From assembly GCA_001792895.1 (NCBI GenBank), contig MARA01000006.1, positions 2,287,379 to 2,351,378 of the forward strand: a DNA stretch of 64,000 nucleotides, read 5' to 3'. This DNA comes from Lentinus brumalis. Its lineage: Eukaryota > Basidiomycota > Agaricomycetes > Polyporales > Polyporaceae. Position 1 is the first letter of the stretch. The number at the start of each line of letters is the position of its first letter. This document shows, in pieces, positions 54,611-64,000 of this stretch. Made by a program: the position numbers and the translations under genes. The notes below the pieces were generated by a model. That model saw only the letters and a list, made by a program, of their open reading frames with translations. It was not told where the DNA came from and ran no database searches.

Positions 54611-57600
54611 TCAGGATGTTCCGAGGAAGGCGCGTGGATGTCGCATACCTGCGTGCGTACGACGCCGCTCCCAGGTTCCTGCGGCGTCCAAGGTGGTCGC
54701 ACGTGTGACCCAAAATCCCTGCTGTCTTGGAAAGACATCCAACATCGCAACATTTCCTCCAAGCGGATCCACGCCTCCTCGGTATTTCTGCGTGCGAGCG
54801 CGCTGTGTTGGAACCAATGCGGTCTCATCGCTGCAAAAACGGTGAGTGTGGCCTACGTGCCCAAGCGTAATCGCTTACCTTTCTCGAGGAATGTTCGAAC
54901 TTCGCCCGGGGCCACCTTGCCAACGAAGCTGAAGTCACCCCAGATCCATGAAGGCATCCGTCGACTGTCCCCCTGCACATTCTCGCTGGTAAACAGCTTG
55001 AAAGCGACCGCATCTTCGTCACGCAGGGGCCGGAAGATCTTATGATTCTCCGGCATCCCAAGGACGCGTAAGGTGTGCCTGAGCTTACGGTATTCGTACT
55101 TTGCACCCGTGATCACTTCCTTCTTCTCGTCAAGACGTCGATCCATCGGGGCGTTGTGGTTCTGGCCGGACCGTTCTTCCTTGCGAAATTTGAGGGCGAC
55201 GTGAGTGGACAGGTGGATCCTCAGTTCGTTCAGGGCCTCAGCAGCCTGGCCTTGTCTTAGGCTGCGCTCCGTTTCGACGAGCTTCTTCATGAGATGATGC
55301 TGCCGTACCTTGCTGTGGTACATCGACGGCAACGTGGCCGCTGGCACAGACAGCTCATCCAGCATGGCGTCGAAAGCCTTTGCGCTTTCGTCTGTGCTTT
55401 CCGTTTCGCAGAGGGACCTGCTCCGGGCGCTTTGGGTGCATCTTCGAGGCCAAGGCTTCGATCGTCCTTGATATCTCGCTTGGGGAACGTGCTGGGAAGC
55501 AAGGCATATCTCTCCTTCGCCGCCTTCACCGCCGTCGCATCCTGTCCGGCTGCCACAATGGCCTCCCCGAGTTGCGCCGCCATCATGCGGTCGTCTGCGA
55601 TGCATGCTTGGGTCACCTCGTGGACAATCGGCGACACGCAGACCGCGAAGTCCTGCTCGCACGACAGAACGTCTCGGCGATAGGCTTCCAACTTCGCGGC
55701 GATTGCACTACGTTCCTTCTCGGTCCCTTCGGCAGCTCGAATCTTCTTGACCAGGTCCAATCTGTGCGCCCGGTTCAGTACGCACACACCGAACACCAAG
55801 GCCGGTGTCTCACCTGTTCCGCTCCAAGTTAAGCGCGGCCTGAATGGCGTCGATGACTGCGATGCCCAGGCGATCACCTTCCTCGGTGCGCTCTTGGCGC
55901 AGATGTTCGCAGATCGCGTCGGTCGTCAGAACTGCGTCGTTGTCAGCGACCATCGCACAAGGAGGGCGAAATATTCACCAGCATCCTCAGCGATTTCGAA
56001 AGGATTGTCCATGTGCGCGTGGTTGTCGATGTTCGTCACCTCGCTCTCCCACTTATCGTGCGCCGCCCGCCATTCAACTACGGTCTCCTCCCCGAAGTTC
56101 TCCGCCAGCGTGGCTTCAAGCGTGTGCAAGTATTCGTCCGCGGCTATCATCGCCCCCTCAGCTTCCTCCCACTTCTCGGGCAGCTCGTCCACTGTGGCTC
56201 GATGTTGGGGTGAGTGGCCGTTGTCACCATGGTCCGGGGCGACTCACCTAGGCGATGGATGCGCTGTACGTTGCGGTGGCTGTACAGGTAGCAGATGTAT
56301 TCGTGACGATGTCCACACGACATCTCCTTTGTACAGCGCGAATGCGGCTCGGTGATGCCCCAGTGGCCCTCGCATTGCTCCCCCACCATCTTGCCCACAC
56401 CCGGTATGTGATGCAAGGAGAAAAAGCATCGACACTTGCGAATGTGCATCGGCGCATGATAGTTCCCGACACCGCCCACAATCTTCGGAAGGTCCGCAGA
56501 TTCGATCGATTTGAGACTCTCGAGCTTCGTCGGTGTGAACTCCAGTTCGAGGCGTCGTCGGAACTTCTTCATGTACTGGCAGTATATGTCGTAGGTATCG
56601 ACAATCATGTGTAGGGCGCGATATCGTTGCAGCGCTGACACGAGCAAGAAGTCCACGTACAGGTACCTTGCAGGGTTTTTAGTGCGCGCCGCGTGCATGA
56701 CAGTACGCTTACGACGCACCGTTCGCCATGATGAAGGTCGAGGACCCCGCCAGGTAGCACGATCATGTGGCGGCACAGCACGGCCATGATTCCTGACACA
56801 GGCCCTTTGTATTTGCCAGACCCGATCGCGGCGAATTGGTTGCACGTAGAGGACTACGGCCTATTCAGCAATCGCTCACCCGCGTAACCGAGCTGTCTCA
56901 CCTCGTGCTCCGGATGTTCGGTGGTTTCCAAAAACACCTTCGAATCGTCTTCGTGGGCGTAATACGACGCCCCCTTGGTCATGGCAGGATCTTTCGGGTC
57001 CGTGTGCTTATTCGTCATTGAGTAGTGGAAATTGCCGTCCTGTGTGATCTGGGCCGCATCGACATATCTGAGGCACACATCAGTATTGCGAATTGTCGAG
57101 CATCCCAGCACTCACTCAACTTCGGATCTCGGGTCTCCCAACCCGGCCGCATGTTGTGACTGGCTGGGGACAAGCAGGGCACAACACTACCAAGCTTGCA
57201 GGCGGCAATTCGTCGGCAGGGTCCACCCCACCCCAGCGACACGCACGTACGAACGAGTACTGGCGTACACATATGCCGAATTCGCGATAGCGGTCCTGGT
57301 GAGGCTTCGCGATCAGATTCGTCATGGCACGCAGCTGCGCGGGCTTACCTTCAAGTCTGCCGCACCGACGTTATCGGTAGAACGCTTCAGATGAGCAATG
57401 TAGTCGTTTGCGTTGACTTGAGCGTTCATGCTTAGGCTGTGGAACGTGCGCAACGCGGACATGGTCGTCGCCGACTGAGGATTCGTCCATGACGCCGGCC
57501 ACAGCCCGGCCTCTATGAGTTGATCAGGTATCTTGCCGGCCGTTGAGCACTGGCAGTAGACGACGTGGATGTCGAAGATGCCGTGATCGTGAACGACGTT

Positions 57601-58488
57601 GAGGTCCCGCGCAGGGAGAACGCGTTCTTGCAACGGCGGCCTTGATGTCCCAGACGAAGTTCGTATCCGAGGTCCGTGAGCGTGCACTTCCTCCAGAACA
57701 TTTTGGACCTGTCCCACTCTTGGATGCGATCGAAGGGCCGCTCTAGATGTGCGGTGATGATGCAGGCGACACAACGTGGCGGGGCTATGTGGCAGTCCAC
57801 GCAACGGAAAAGCGTGGCATGCTTGTGTCTGGCCTTGGGGTCACAGCCGCAGCTCGTGCACTTGTTCAGATCCGGAGGAGCGTCGCGGTCGTCCAAGATG
57901 TTGCGCGCGCGCAGCGCGTGACCTTTCTGCAAGAATATCTTGCATCGTTCCGAAGGCTGTTTCACATGTTTAGTGTGCCGCTTCAAAGTGCTTGAGGGGA
58001 ACGTACCAAGTGTGTCTCGGGACGCACTCCATCTCGAACATCCGGTTCCTCTTCATCTGACGAGACGTAGTCCTCCCCGTCCTCCACATCCGACTCGGGA
58101 TCGGTTCGCTTGGACGTCACGGGCGCGGGCATTGAGAAATCGAAGGTTCGCTCGAGGGCCCCTTTGCTGGGAGTTCGGGGAAGTCTCGCTGGCACTCGCG
58201 GGCTGGCTTCCGGCAGAGCTGGCTCTCCTGCGTTTCGATTGGAAGCCCGGGCGGAGCAGGGGTGTTAGAGGTGTCCGCTGTGCATGGGGAGGTTGGCAGG
58301 GCAGCCGTAGGGTGGAGGCGTCTGAGAATGCTCGGAGTCTTGGTAGGTGATGGAGGCACGACTGGACGGGCAGGGGAGGTGCGCTCCATGCGGACTTTCT
58401 TGCGAGGGGTTTTCGGAGGGCGTGGCTCCGCCGAGCCAAACTTTTTCATGGACGTTGCGAGCTTCTTGAGTATACTCTGGGCCGCCAT
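54611..58488 (-). CDS. KDZ transposase with CxC2-like domain, about 1143 aa, five frameshifts
   Basis: Exons 58007-58488, 57349-57956, 57112-57295, 56902-57067, 56720-56853, 56248-56666, 55979-56191, 55814-55931, 54879-55761 and 54611-54830. A CxC2-like cysteine cluster (about 190-245) reads CTSCGC, FRCVDC, CVAC and PFDRIQEW. The KDZ core follows: GLWPASWTNPQSATTMSALR, QDGNFHY, IVDTYDIYCQY (D552), HIPGVGKMVGEQCEGHWG (acidic E622/E625) and TKEMSCGHRHEY. A coiled C-terminal part follows (ARRNTEEAWIRLEEML). Exons 1, 2, 3, 9 and 10 each need exactly one added base to match the splice phases; visible spots are GGG 57614-57616, GG 57162-57163 and AAA 54731-54733. No substitution stop was found. It would catalyse cut-and-paste transposition. 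Confidence 0.88.
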
Positions 58489-58789
58489 GGTTGGTAGCTG
58501 GCGGCAGCAAAGAGCGTCCCGACCTTAAGCGCGCTATTTTTTTGCGCCCTCCCCCATGGGGCCAGATGGGACTGCCTCTGCATGGGACTGCCGCTGTATC
58601 ATACTTCCGTCAGTCCTTTTGCTGTTGTGTGCTAGCCTATCTTTGCGTTGCGAACCATTTACATGTTCTACTCTACGTTATCCAACCCGTGGCAACGATC
58701 GCACCCTTCGCCCCGAGTACAGACACATGGCTTACATCCAACTGACATATCGAATTAGAATGATAGATGATGTATGAGCGATGGTTGCC

Positions 58790-59930
58790 TTTCGTGACGG
58801 TGGATGCAGTACTCACGGGTGCACGTCAGATCGTATGAGGCCACGTACTCCCACTCTTCACCGCTCATATAGGGCGAAACTCCACGCAGCCATTCGTCGT
58901 CCACATGCACGAACGATTCTCCTTGTTGCAATGCACTTTCTCCGCCAGTCACGGCATCTGGGCGTTTGAGATGGAAGTTGCCCTCGCAAGATGCGAAAAA
59001 CGGCCTGACAAACATGGCATGCGATAAACATTCATGCGCGTGATTCCATGGAGAATGGAAGTACGTACGGGTCGATGTAACTAGCAGCATTGCCTCCGCT
59101 TGGCGCAACTGAGGTGCTGGATGCACGAAGGACTGGTTCTTGTGATACAGCCTGCCTCGCGTCAGTTCTTTGTGCACGCATTCGCGAGATGGCACACGAA
59201 CCTCCTCAGAGGAGATGTCAGCTGAGCTGCCACCTTCTGCGTCTCCATGTGGCATGGGCTGGTCGGTTGTTCGGGACATGAGGAAGAGTTGCAAGGACAG
59301 GATGCGCGCGCAATGAAAAGTTTGCCTGGGCCCGGTGGCGCGGGTTCATCCGGAGCAGCCAAGACCGGTAGGTGTGGCACAGCGATCTCGGTGGCCGGTT
59401 CTGCGACGTGAACGCACTCCAGGTTGAAGTCCTGGCAGGATGTCTGCGCGCGGCTAGAGATAAATGAGCGGGTCATCATCAGGAGGTCCGGTCACACTTA
59501 CTTGCGCGACTTCCTCAGCTACGATAAGCCCATATTCGCCCCCCGCCGTGCCAGCGTATTCTCCAGACACACCTGCAAAGTCAGCAGACAGACGGCCACG
59601 GAGTCAGTACCCGATGGATAAGATATGTGGTACAGGCAGTCGCACCTTGCGTGGCTCATGTCCCAGTAGCATCTCTGACGAGCACCCTTCCATGTGAGCC
59701 TCCCTCCGACCTTGCGTTCGTCCATCGCGTCCGTGCATTCGTTCTACGGACCTGTCCATTCGTCCATCCGATGCCATCGCGCGCGGGGGGGGACCTGGCC
59801 AGAGGTCAGACTCATCACTGATCGTTGCCAGCGAGAATCTGCCCGACAATCCGCATCGTGGCTCTAAGCGGACGACGCTGGACTGCCATCGGTTTTCTTG
59901 CAGTCTTGTGCTGCTCTTCATTGGGCGAGG
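58790..59930 (-). pseudogene. Broken multi-exon gene of unknown identity
   Basis: Protein-like stretches in changing frames are joined by good splice sites: VSGEYAGTAGGEYGLIVAEE (about 59515-59585), RAQTSCQDFNLECVHVAEPA (about 59450), SGGNAASYIDP before a GTACGT donor (about 59072), and SCEGNFHLKRPDAVTGGESA to EWEYVASYDLTC (58815-58995). The GNFHLKR element recalls the GNF box of KDZ transposases, but the rest does not match clearly. The pieces cannot be joined without indels. It could be a remnant of a second KDZ-type copy or of another element gene. Confidence 0.35.
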
Positions 59931-60447
59931 TCGGCGTGTGTGTGGGCAGCAGCGAGCGGAAGAGTGAGATGCATGCAGTGAGCACAGGGATGAGGGGACT
60001 TAGACGAATTCACGCGAAGACCTCGGCGCCTACGTGAGCGGACCACGAACTTGTGACTGTCGGAGTCTGTAATCAGAAAAGGGCCAAGCTTCGCTATTGA
60101 AGCGGCGGTTGAATGAGATTACTGAGCGCGTGGGGCGGAAGCAAAAGCGGATGACGTCGGACTTCCGGCCACGCGCCAGGACGATTTGCATCCGTTCGTG
60201 CGAGCGCTCCTCTCCCAAGACACCCATCCATCACCGTCGTCCACCCACCACTTCCCTGTTTGCGCACGCCCCGCGAACAGCTTGCCTGCCTCACCTCTCT
60301 CTCAACAACCTGGTAGCCGAATCGCGGTGCTAAGAGCACACGATACGCTATCAGCGGTCATCGCCAAACTCGTCGCAACAGTGTGCTAAGAGCCTGCTGT
60401 GCGCGAGTCCGCAAAACGTTGCCACCGCGGCCACGACGCGAGGAGCC

Positions 60448-60538
60448 ACGAGAGCCGACGCGAGGAGCCGACGAGAGCCGACGCGACGACACCCAGGCCA
60501 CCCCAACCAACGACCAGGACGCACGAGAGCCGACGCGA
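60448..60538. repeat. 16-nt motif repeated three times upstream of the plus-strand gene
   Basis: ACGAGAGCCGACGCGA occurs exactly at 60448, 60471 and 60523, about 170-260 nt before the ATG at 60712. It could be a protein-binding site of the element or a simple duplication. Confidence 0.7.
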
Positions 60539-60711
60539 TCCCATCCCCCGACCAGACGAACGGCATCCCCGGAAAGGAAGACGGAGTAGGATACGATACG
60601 ACTTATTACTGTTAGCGTAGGCCCTAGTTAGTTGTAGTTATACTCTCCATAGTCCCCAGCCCCAAAGAGTCCCGCACGAGCCTTAACACCAGCCAGCGCA
60701 CAACGTGAACC

Positions 60712-63211
60712 ATGTCTACGCCAGGACAGGAGATACCCCCTGCGCCGCGACCCAAGTTACCCAAGTTCAAAAAGTACCCCCGCGTCGACGTGGCTCCGCC
60801 CTCTGAAGCGGCCGGGTCGACAGCCCCGGCAGTCACCAGCAGTGCGGCACATGGCAGGTAGGAGTCCAGACATCACACACGACGTACCTGTGCTGACTCC
60901 CATTCGCCCAGCGATCCTGCCTCTGTGGCCGAACCACTTCACCCTCCCGCTGACCCCACGCTCCCGCTGACCTTGCGGCGCAATCGATTTGGAGCTCGTA
61001 AGTCAGCCTGTGGCGGCGCGCGAGAAATAGGTCACTCACCCTGTCTGTCATTAGCCCCTCCCGTCACGAAGGCACACGACGCCAAAGTGGCCTCGCCGAA
61101 CGTAAACGGCGACTTCGTCATTACTTCGCCAAACACCGAATACGTGCCGGAGTACCCTGTCGAGCGCGAAGTCATTCACACCTTCCGCGATGGCCGCTGG
61201 GGGTTGCACGAGTACTCGCGGTGGCCGCAAGCACACGTCGAGGGGATGCTACATGTCGCGTGCATCCCACGCCGTCCGTCGCCGCCCGATGTGCCCAGCG
61301 TCCTTTGGGCCACTCTGCTTCCTGAATCTCATTGGGAGGAGGACCCCGACATTGCTGTCAGTGGCTTCGGCTACATCAAACGCGACACCCGCGATGAGCT
61401 GGAGGCCGCGGCTGAAGCAGCCATTAGGGGTTACGAGAGCATCCCCGAGGTCCAGGCCATCGTCCGTCGCTACGGAGATTTCCTCTGCATGATTCTCCGC
61501 CAAGTCGTGGACCGGATGACGCACCTGCCCTCCGTGGCCAGCCGAGCTGTCGCTGTGGCGGCACACGTACAGCGAGTATGCCTGGAGCTGGCGGGGCTCA
61601 AGACGTACCTCGAGATCGTGGTGCCTCGACTGCACAGTCGGGATAACTTCAGTGAGAGGGTGCTCGACGTCGTGGGCGCATTCCTGAACGAAGGGTCGGA
61701 CGTGTACACTTGGTGGCGAGCAGGTCTGCCATACTGGCTAGTACAGCCCTTGCGTCGGCAGATGCCCGTGTGGCGCGTGGTCGAGCCCGAAAAACTGTCG
61801 ACCCTATCGAGTATCCTCGTCGACCCTCCTATTCTCCACGCTCGCGGCGCCTTCATCGGCGCGACCAACTTCACTGGGAATTGGCTCAGTTCGATGGTGA
61901 TGTCGGTATCGAAGCATGTGTCTGGGTCTCACCTGGCTCAGCTCAATCTAGTGGCCGTGCCCGCCCTGCCCAGCACCGACCCCACCAGTTCCAAGCGGCC
62001 GCGAATAGAAGCAGGAGAAGTGCGAGGAGAGCATCTGAGCATGCGCGCCGCCCCGCTTCCGACGCCCGTGGCGCCAGAGAAGAAGAAGAGACGAAGGCAC
62101 AAGCGTCGCCCGCAGGCTTCTGGCAGTCGTGTCGAATTGGAGGACGGTGAGCACGAGCACGGGCGGACGGCCAGTCTGTCCCATCGTCGGCCGAAGCCCC
62201 ATCGGTGCTCGACCAGCCGGCGCGCAATTTTACTCCGCCCGCATTCTATGACATACCGCAGGTGTGGGAGCGCGCCCTCCGGGCCGTGTCGCCGGTCAAG
62301 CACACGGAAGCCGGCGCGCTGTACTTCTTCCCCCCCCTTTCCTTCTCGACGCCATGCCACCCCAGCCACATTGTATCACAGGGTGCCTGCATCCTGAACG
62401 TGCGCGGGTGGACAAGAAGGGACTCCGCTATCTCCACAACCTTGCCCGCGTGCGTCACTTCTGTCGGGCGCGTCTCTTCGATCCCAGTCTGGACCACCGG
62501 CCGCTCACGATCGCCGAATGGCGCACCGCCCTGTTTGGGAGATACACGCCAGAGCCGCCTATGGGAGGTCACAGTGCCCAGCTACGCCCCGCCGAAGTGC
62601 GGCGCGCGATACGGCGCCAGGATGACCGAAACACCGTGGGGCATATCTTCCGTCGCGTCGCGCTTATGGACTCGTACACCCCCGATTTGTCAGTGACGCT
62701 CGCCGAAATGGAGGTCAACGCGTACACCGTGGAGACCAATCCTCGCATACGCAAGCTGTTGCTGTGGGAAGCCCACGAGATCAACTTTCGTGCAGAGCTG
62801 CTCGCGTTGGATGCGCTCATCGTGCAGACCCCGACGTGGCTGGAGATACATAAGTGGGAACGTGAGGCGTTGGTTTCCCAGGTTTGGGGAGAGCCATCAT
62901 CCTGCGTCACGGTCATTCCCGACGTCAAGGACTATCGGCGCGGATATCGATGGAAATCGAGCTCCGAGGAGGGGTGGCAGGACTGCCGGGGGTGTCTGCG
63001 GAACTTCGCCAAGGTGTTGTCGCGCTGGCCAGGTTGTCCTGACGAAGTGGTTGCTGGTGGCGCACACGGTGCAGAGACCGCCGCAGCGTACGAGCTTCTT
63101 CAAGGGCGCGTCGTGGACTTTTACGTGCGGACGTTTGTGCAGCGTTTTTCGCGACTTCCCACTCCTCCAATTGCGTTGCAGGACGATGTCGAACAGTGTA
63201 TCATAGCGTAG
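60712..63211 (+). CDS. KDZ-neighbour protein of unknown function, about 779 aa, one frameshift
   Basis: Exons 60712-60857, 60912-60997, 61055-62146 and 62197-63211. The model closes if one C is added to the C8 run at 62330-62337. N-terminus MSTPGQEIPPAPRPKLPKFK is Pro/Ser-rich. A structured first half follows (WGLHEYSRWPQAHVEGMLHV, FLNEGSDVYTWWRAGLPYWL), then a basic nuclear-localisation-like cluster (EKKKRRRHKRRPQ). The second half, after the frameshift, starts VWERALRAVSPVKHTEAGAL, then CITGCLHPERARVDKKGLRY and WRTALFGRYTPE, and a final helical part (RKLLLWEAHEINFRAELLAL). I do not recognise a named domain. Its divergent position beside the transposase suggests it belongs to the element. 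Confidence 0.65.
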
Positions 63212-63385
63212 GGATCGATCAATGTAGAATAGTGTTGCCGGACTTCATGAGATCGTCGTCAATTTGTGGCTGAACAGGACAGTTTAAACCCAATGGTCGG
63301 GCACGACCGCCTCTCGGCTTGGAAGGTCAAATCGCCAATTTCGACATGCAAACTTGCAAGACGCCCGCCCCCTTGCCCGCCGTCC

Positions 63386-64000
63386 ATGACATCCAAGCAG
63401 GCTCGCCGCCTGCACAAGACAGAGGTCGCTCTGCTCGTGCAGCTGGTGCAGCATCCAGATATTCAAGCCAAGCTTCTCTTGCCTCGCACCGAGTTCCCAG
63501 TCAAGCAAGCGGCGGCGCTGCTGACGGAGCGATTCCGCGAGCGCGTGACGACACCTGCCCCCGGGGAAAGCGACAAGGAATTCAAGAAATTCGGCTTCGC
63601 AACGCCCACAAATCGCGCAAGCCCTTCATCCAGCGCATCGTGGCCGAAACGGACGCAGCGTTCGAGGCGCGACAGGCTGCCTTTCCTGACGTACGTATAT
63701 TGGGTCGCAACCTTGCGATGGGTGCTGACCGGGCGCACAGACGATCTACAAGTGGCTCGGGCAGTGGCTACACAAGAGGCGCGTCGCGGGCAACAAGGGC
63801 ATTCGAGGCGCGCGCCCCGGTCTTTCGCGTACCTGCTAAGAAACACAACCGCAAGGCGAGAGCGGTGAGTGGTCTCGACGTGTTCCAGTCATCGGATGCT
63901 CGTCCCGGTGCCCGTCGTTCCATCAGCCAGAGGCGCACACGGCCGACGTAGGTGAGCTGGCGCAAGGCGTGCAAAGTGGCATGGGATGCGTTAGCAGCGG
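63386..64000 (+). CDS. 5' part of a further element-associated gene, unknown
   Basis: The ATG at 63386 reads MTSKQARRLHKTEVALLVQL. The first exon ends at 63690 (donor GTACGT) and closes if one base is added near 63590, where EFKKF meets RLRNAHKSRKPFIQRIVAET. The second exon begins at 63741 (TIYKWLGQWLHKRRVAGNKG), where the frame again becomes uncertain near the CCCC at about 63815. A GTGAGT donor lies at 63865. The protein is basic and helical; DNA binding is possible but not shown. The gene runs past the window end. Confidence 0.45.

Larger units (their letters stand above)
52281..63211. mobile_element. KDZ-type DNA transposon region carrying a TET/JBP gene (ends not resolved)
   Basis: The unit holds a TET/JBP-like dioxygenase and a KDZ transposase in tandem on the minus strand, with a divergent large gene on the plus strand. 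A link between KDZ transposons and expanded TET/JBP genes is established for basidiomycetes. Terminal inverted repeats were not found by eye, so the limits given are those of the outer genes; the element may extend left to about 50.8 kb and right beyond the window. Coding parts carry several one-base deficits. Confidence 0.65.

Noticed and set aside
60712..63211. Programmed frameshifting at the C8 run
   Set aside because: Similar one-base deficits occur at many unrelated runs in this window, so error or decay is simpler than a recoding signal.

Overview
The window comes from a filamentous basidiomycete, most likely an Agaricomycete. Most genes are split by short (about 45-70 nt) GT-AG introns. 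The gene content fits this group: a DUF6533 seven-helix protein, a HET-domain protein, a KDZ transposase with a CxC2-like domain, a TET/JBP-like dioxygenase, a Tad1-like LINE and an intron-bearing tRNA-Arg. No bacterial signals (operons, Shine-Dalgarno sites, CRISPR) were seen. All gene models below were built by hand from splice sites and reading-frame closure.

Layout. 1-8588: 3' part of a LINE (ORF1, EN-RT-RNase H ORF2, poly-A) inserted in an intron of a cytochrome P450 gene whose remaining exons (8619-10523) follow, with one nonsense codon. 10.5-15.2 kb: no recognisable gene. 15.2-24.2 kb: an SDR oxidoreductase, a tRNA-Arg(UCU), a small proline-rich gene lying between two copies of the tRNA 3' end, a zinc-finger protein, an MFS (nodulin-like) transporter with a 10-nt microexon, and a small secreted, probably GPI-anchored protein. 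24.2-29.0 kb: mostly empty, with one doubtful gene. 29.0-43.0 kb: a GNAT acetyltransferase, a DUF6533 membrane protein, an EgtB-like iron enzyme (DinB + FGE-sulfatase) without a methyltransferase domain, the ribosome-quality-control protein TCF25/Rqc1, and a HET-domain protein. 44.1-44.8 kb: the 5' fragment of a FAD monooxygenase. 46.9-51.7 kb: three minus-strand genes of unknown function.

52.3-63.2 kb, possibly continuing to the window end, is the most interesting region. A TET/JBP-like 2-oxoglutarate/Fe(II) dioxygenase gene sits directly downstream of a KDZ transposase gene on the minus strand. A divergently oriented large gene and the start of another lie on the plus strand. The pairing of TET/JBP enzymes with KDZ transposons is known from mushroom genomes; it suggests a transposon that carries its own 5-methylcytosine-oxidising enzyme. 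The accompanying proteins have no function I can name.

The transposase, the TET/JBP gene, both plus-strand partners, the LINE ORF2 and one host gene each need extra single bases to stay open: nine one-base deficits in all, mostly in or near short homopolymers. Ten other multi-exon or single-exon host genes close perfectly. This points to unpolished assembly errors in repeats, or to young decay of the mobile elements.
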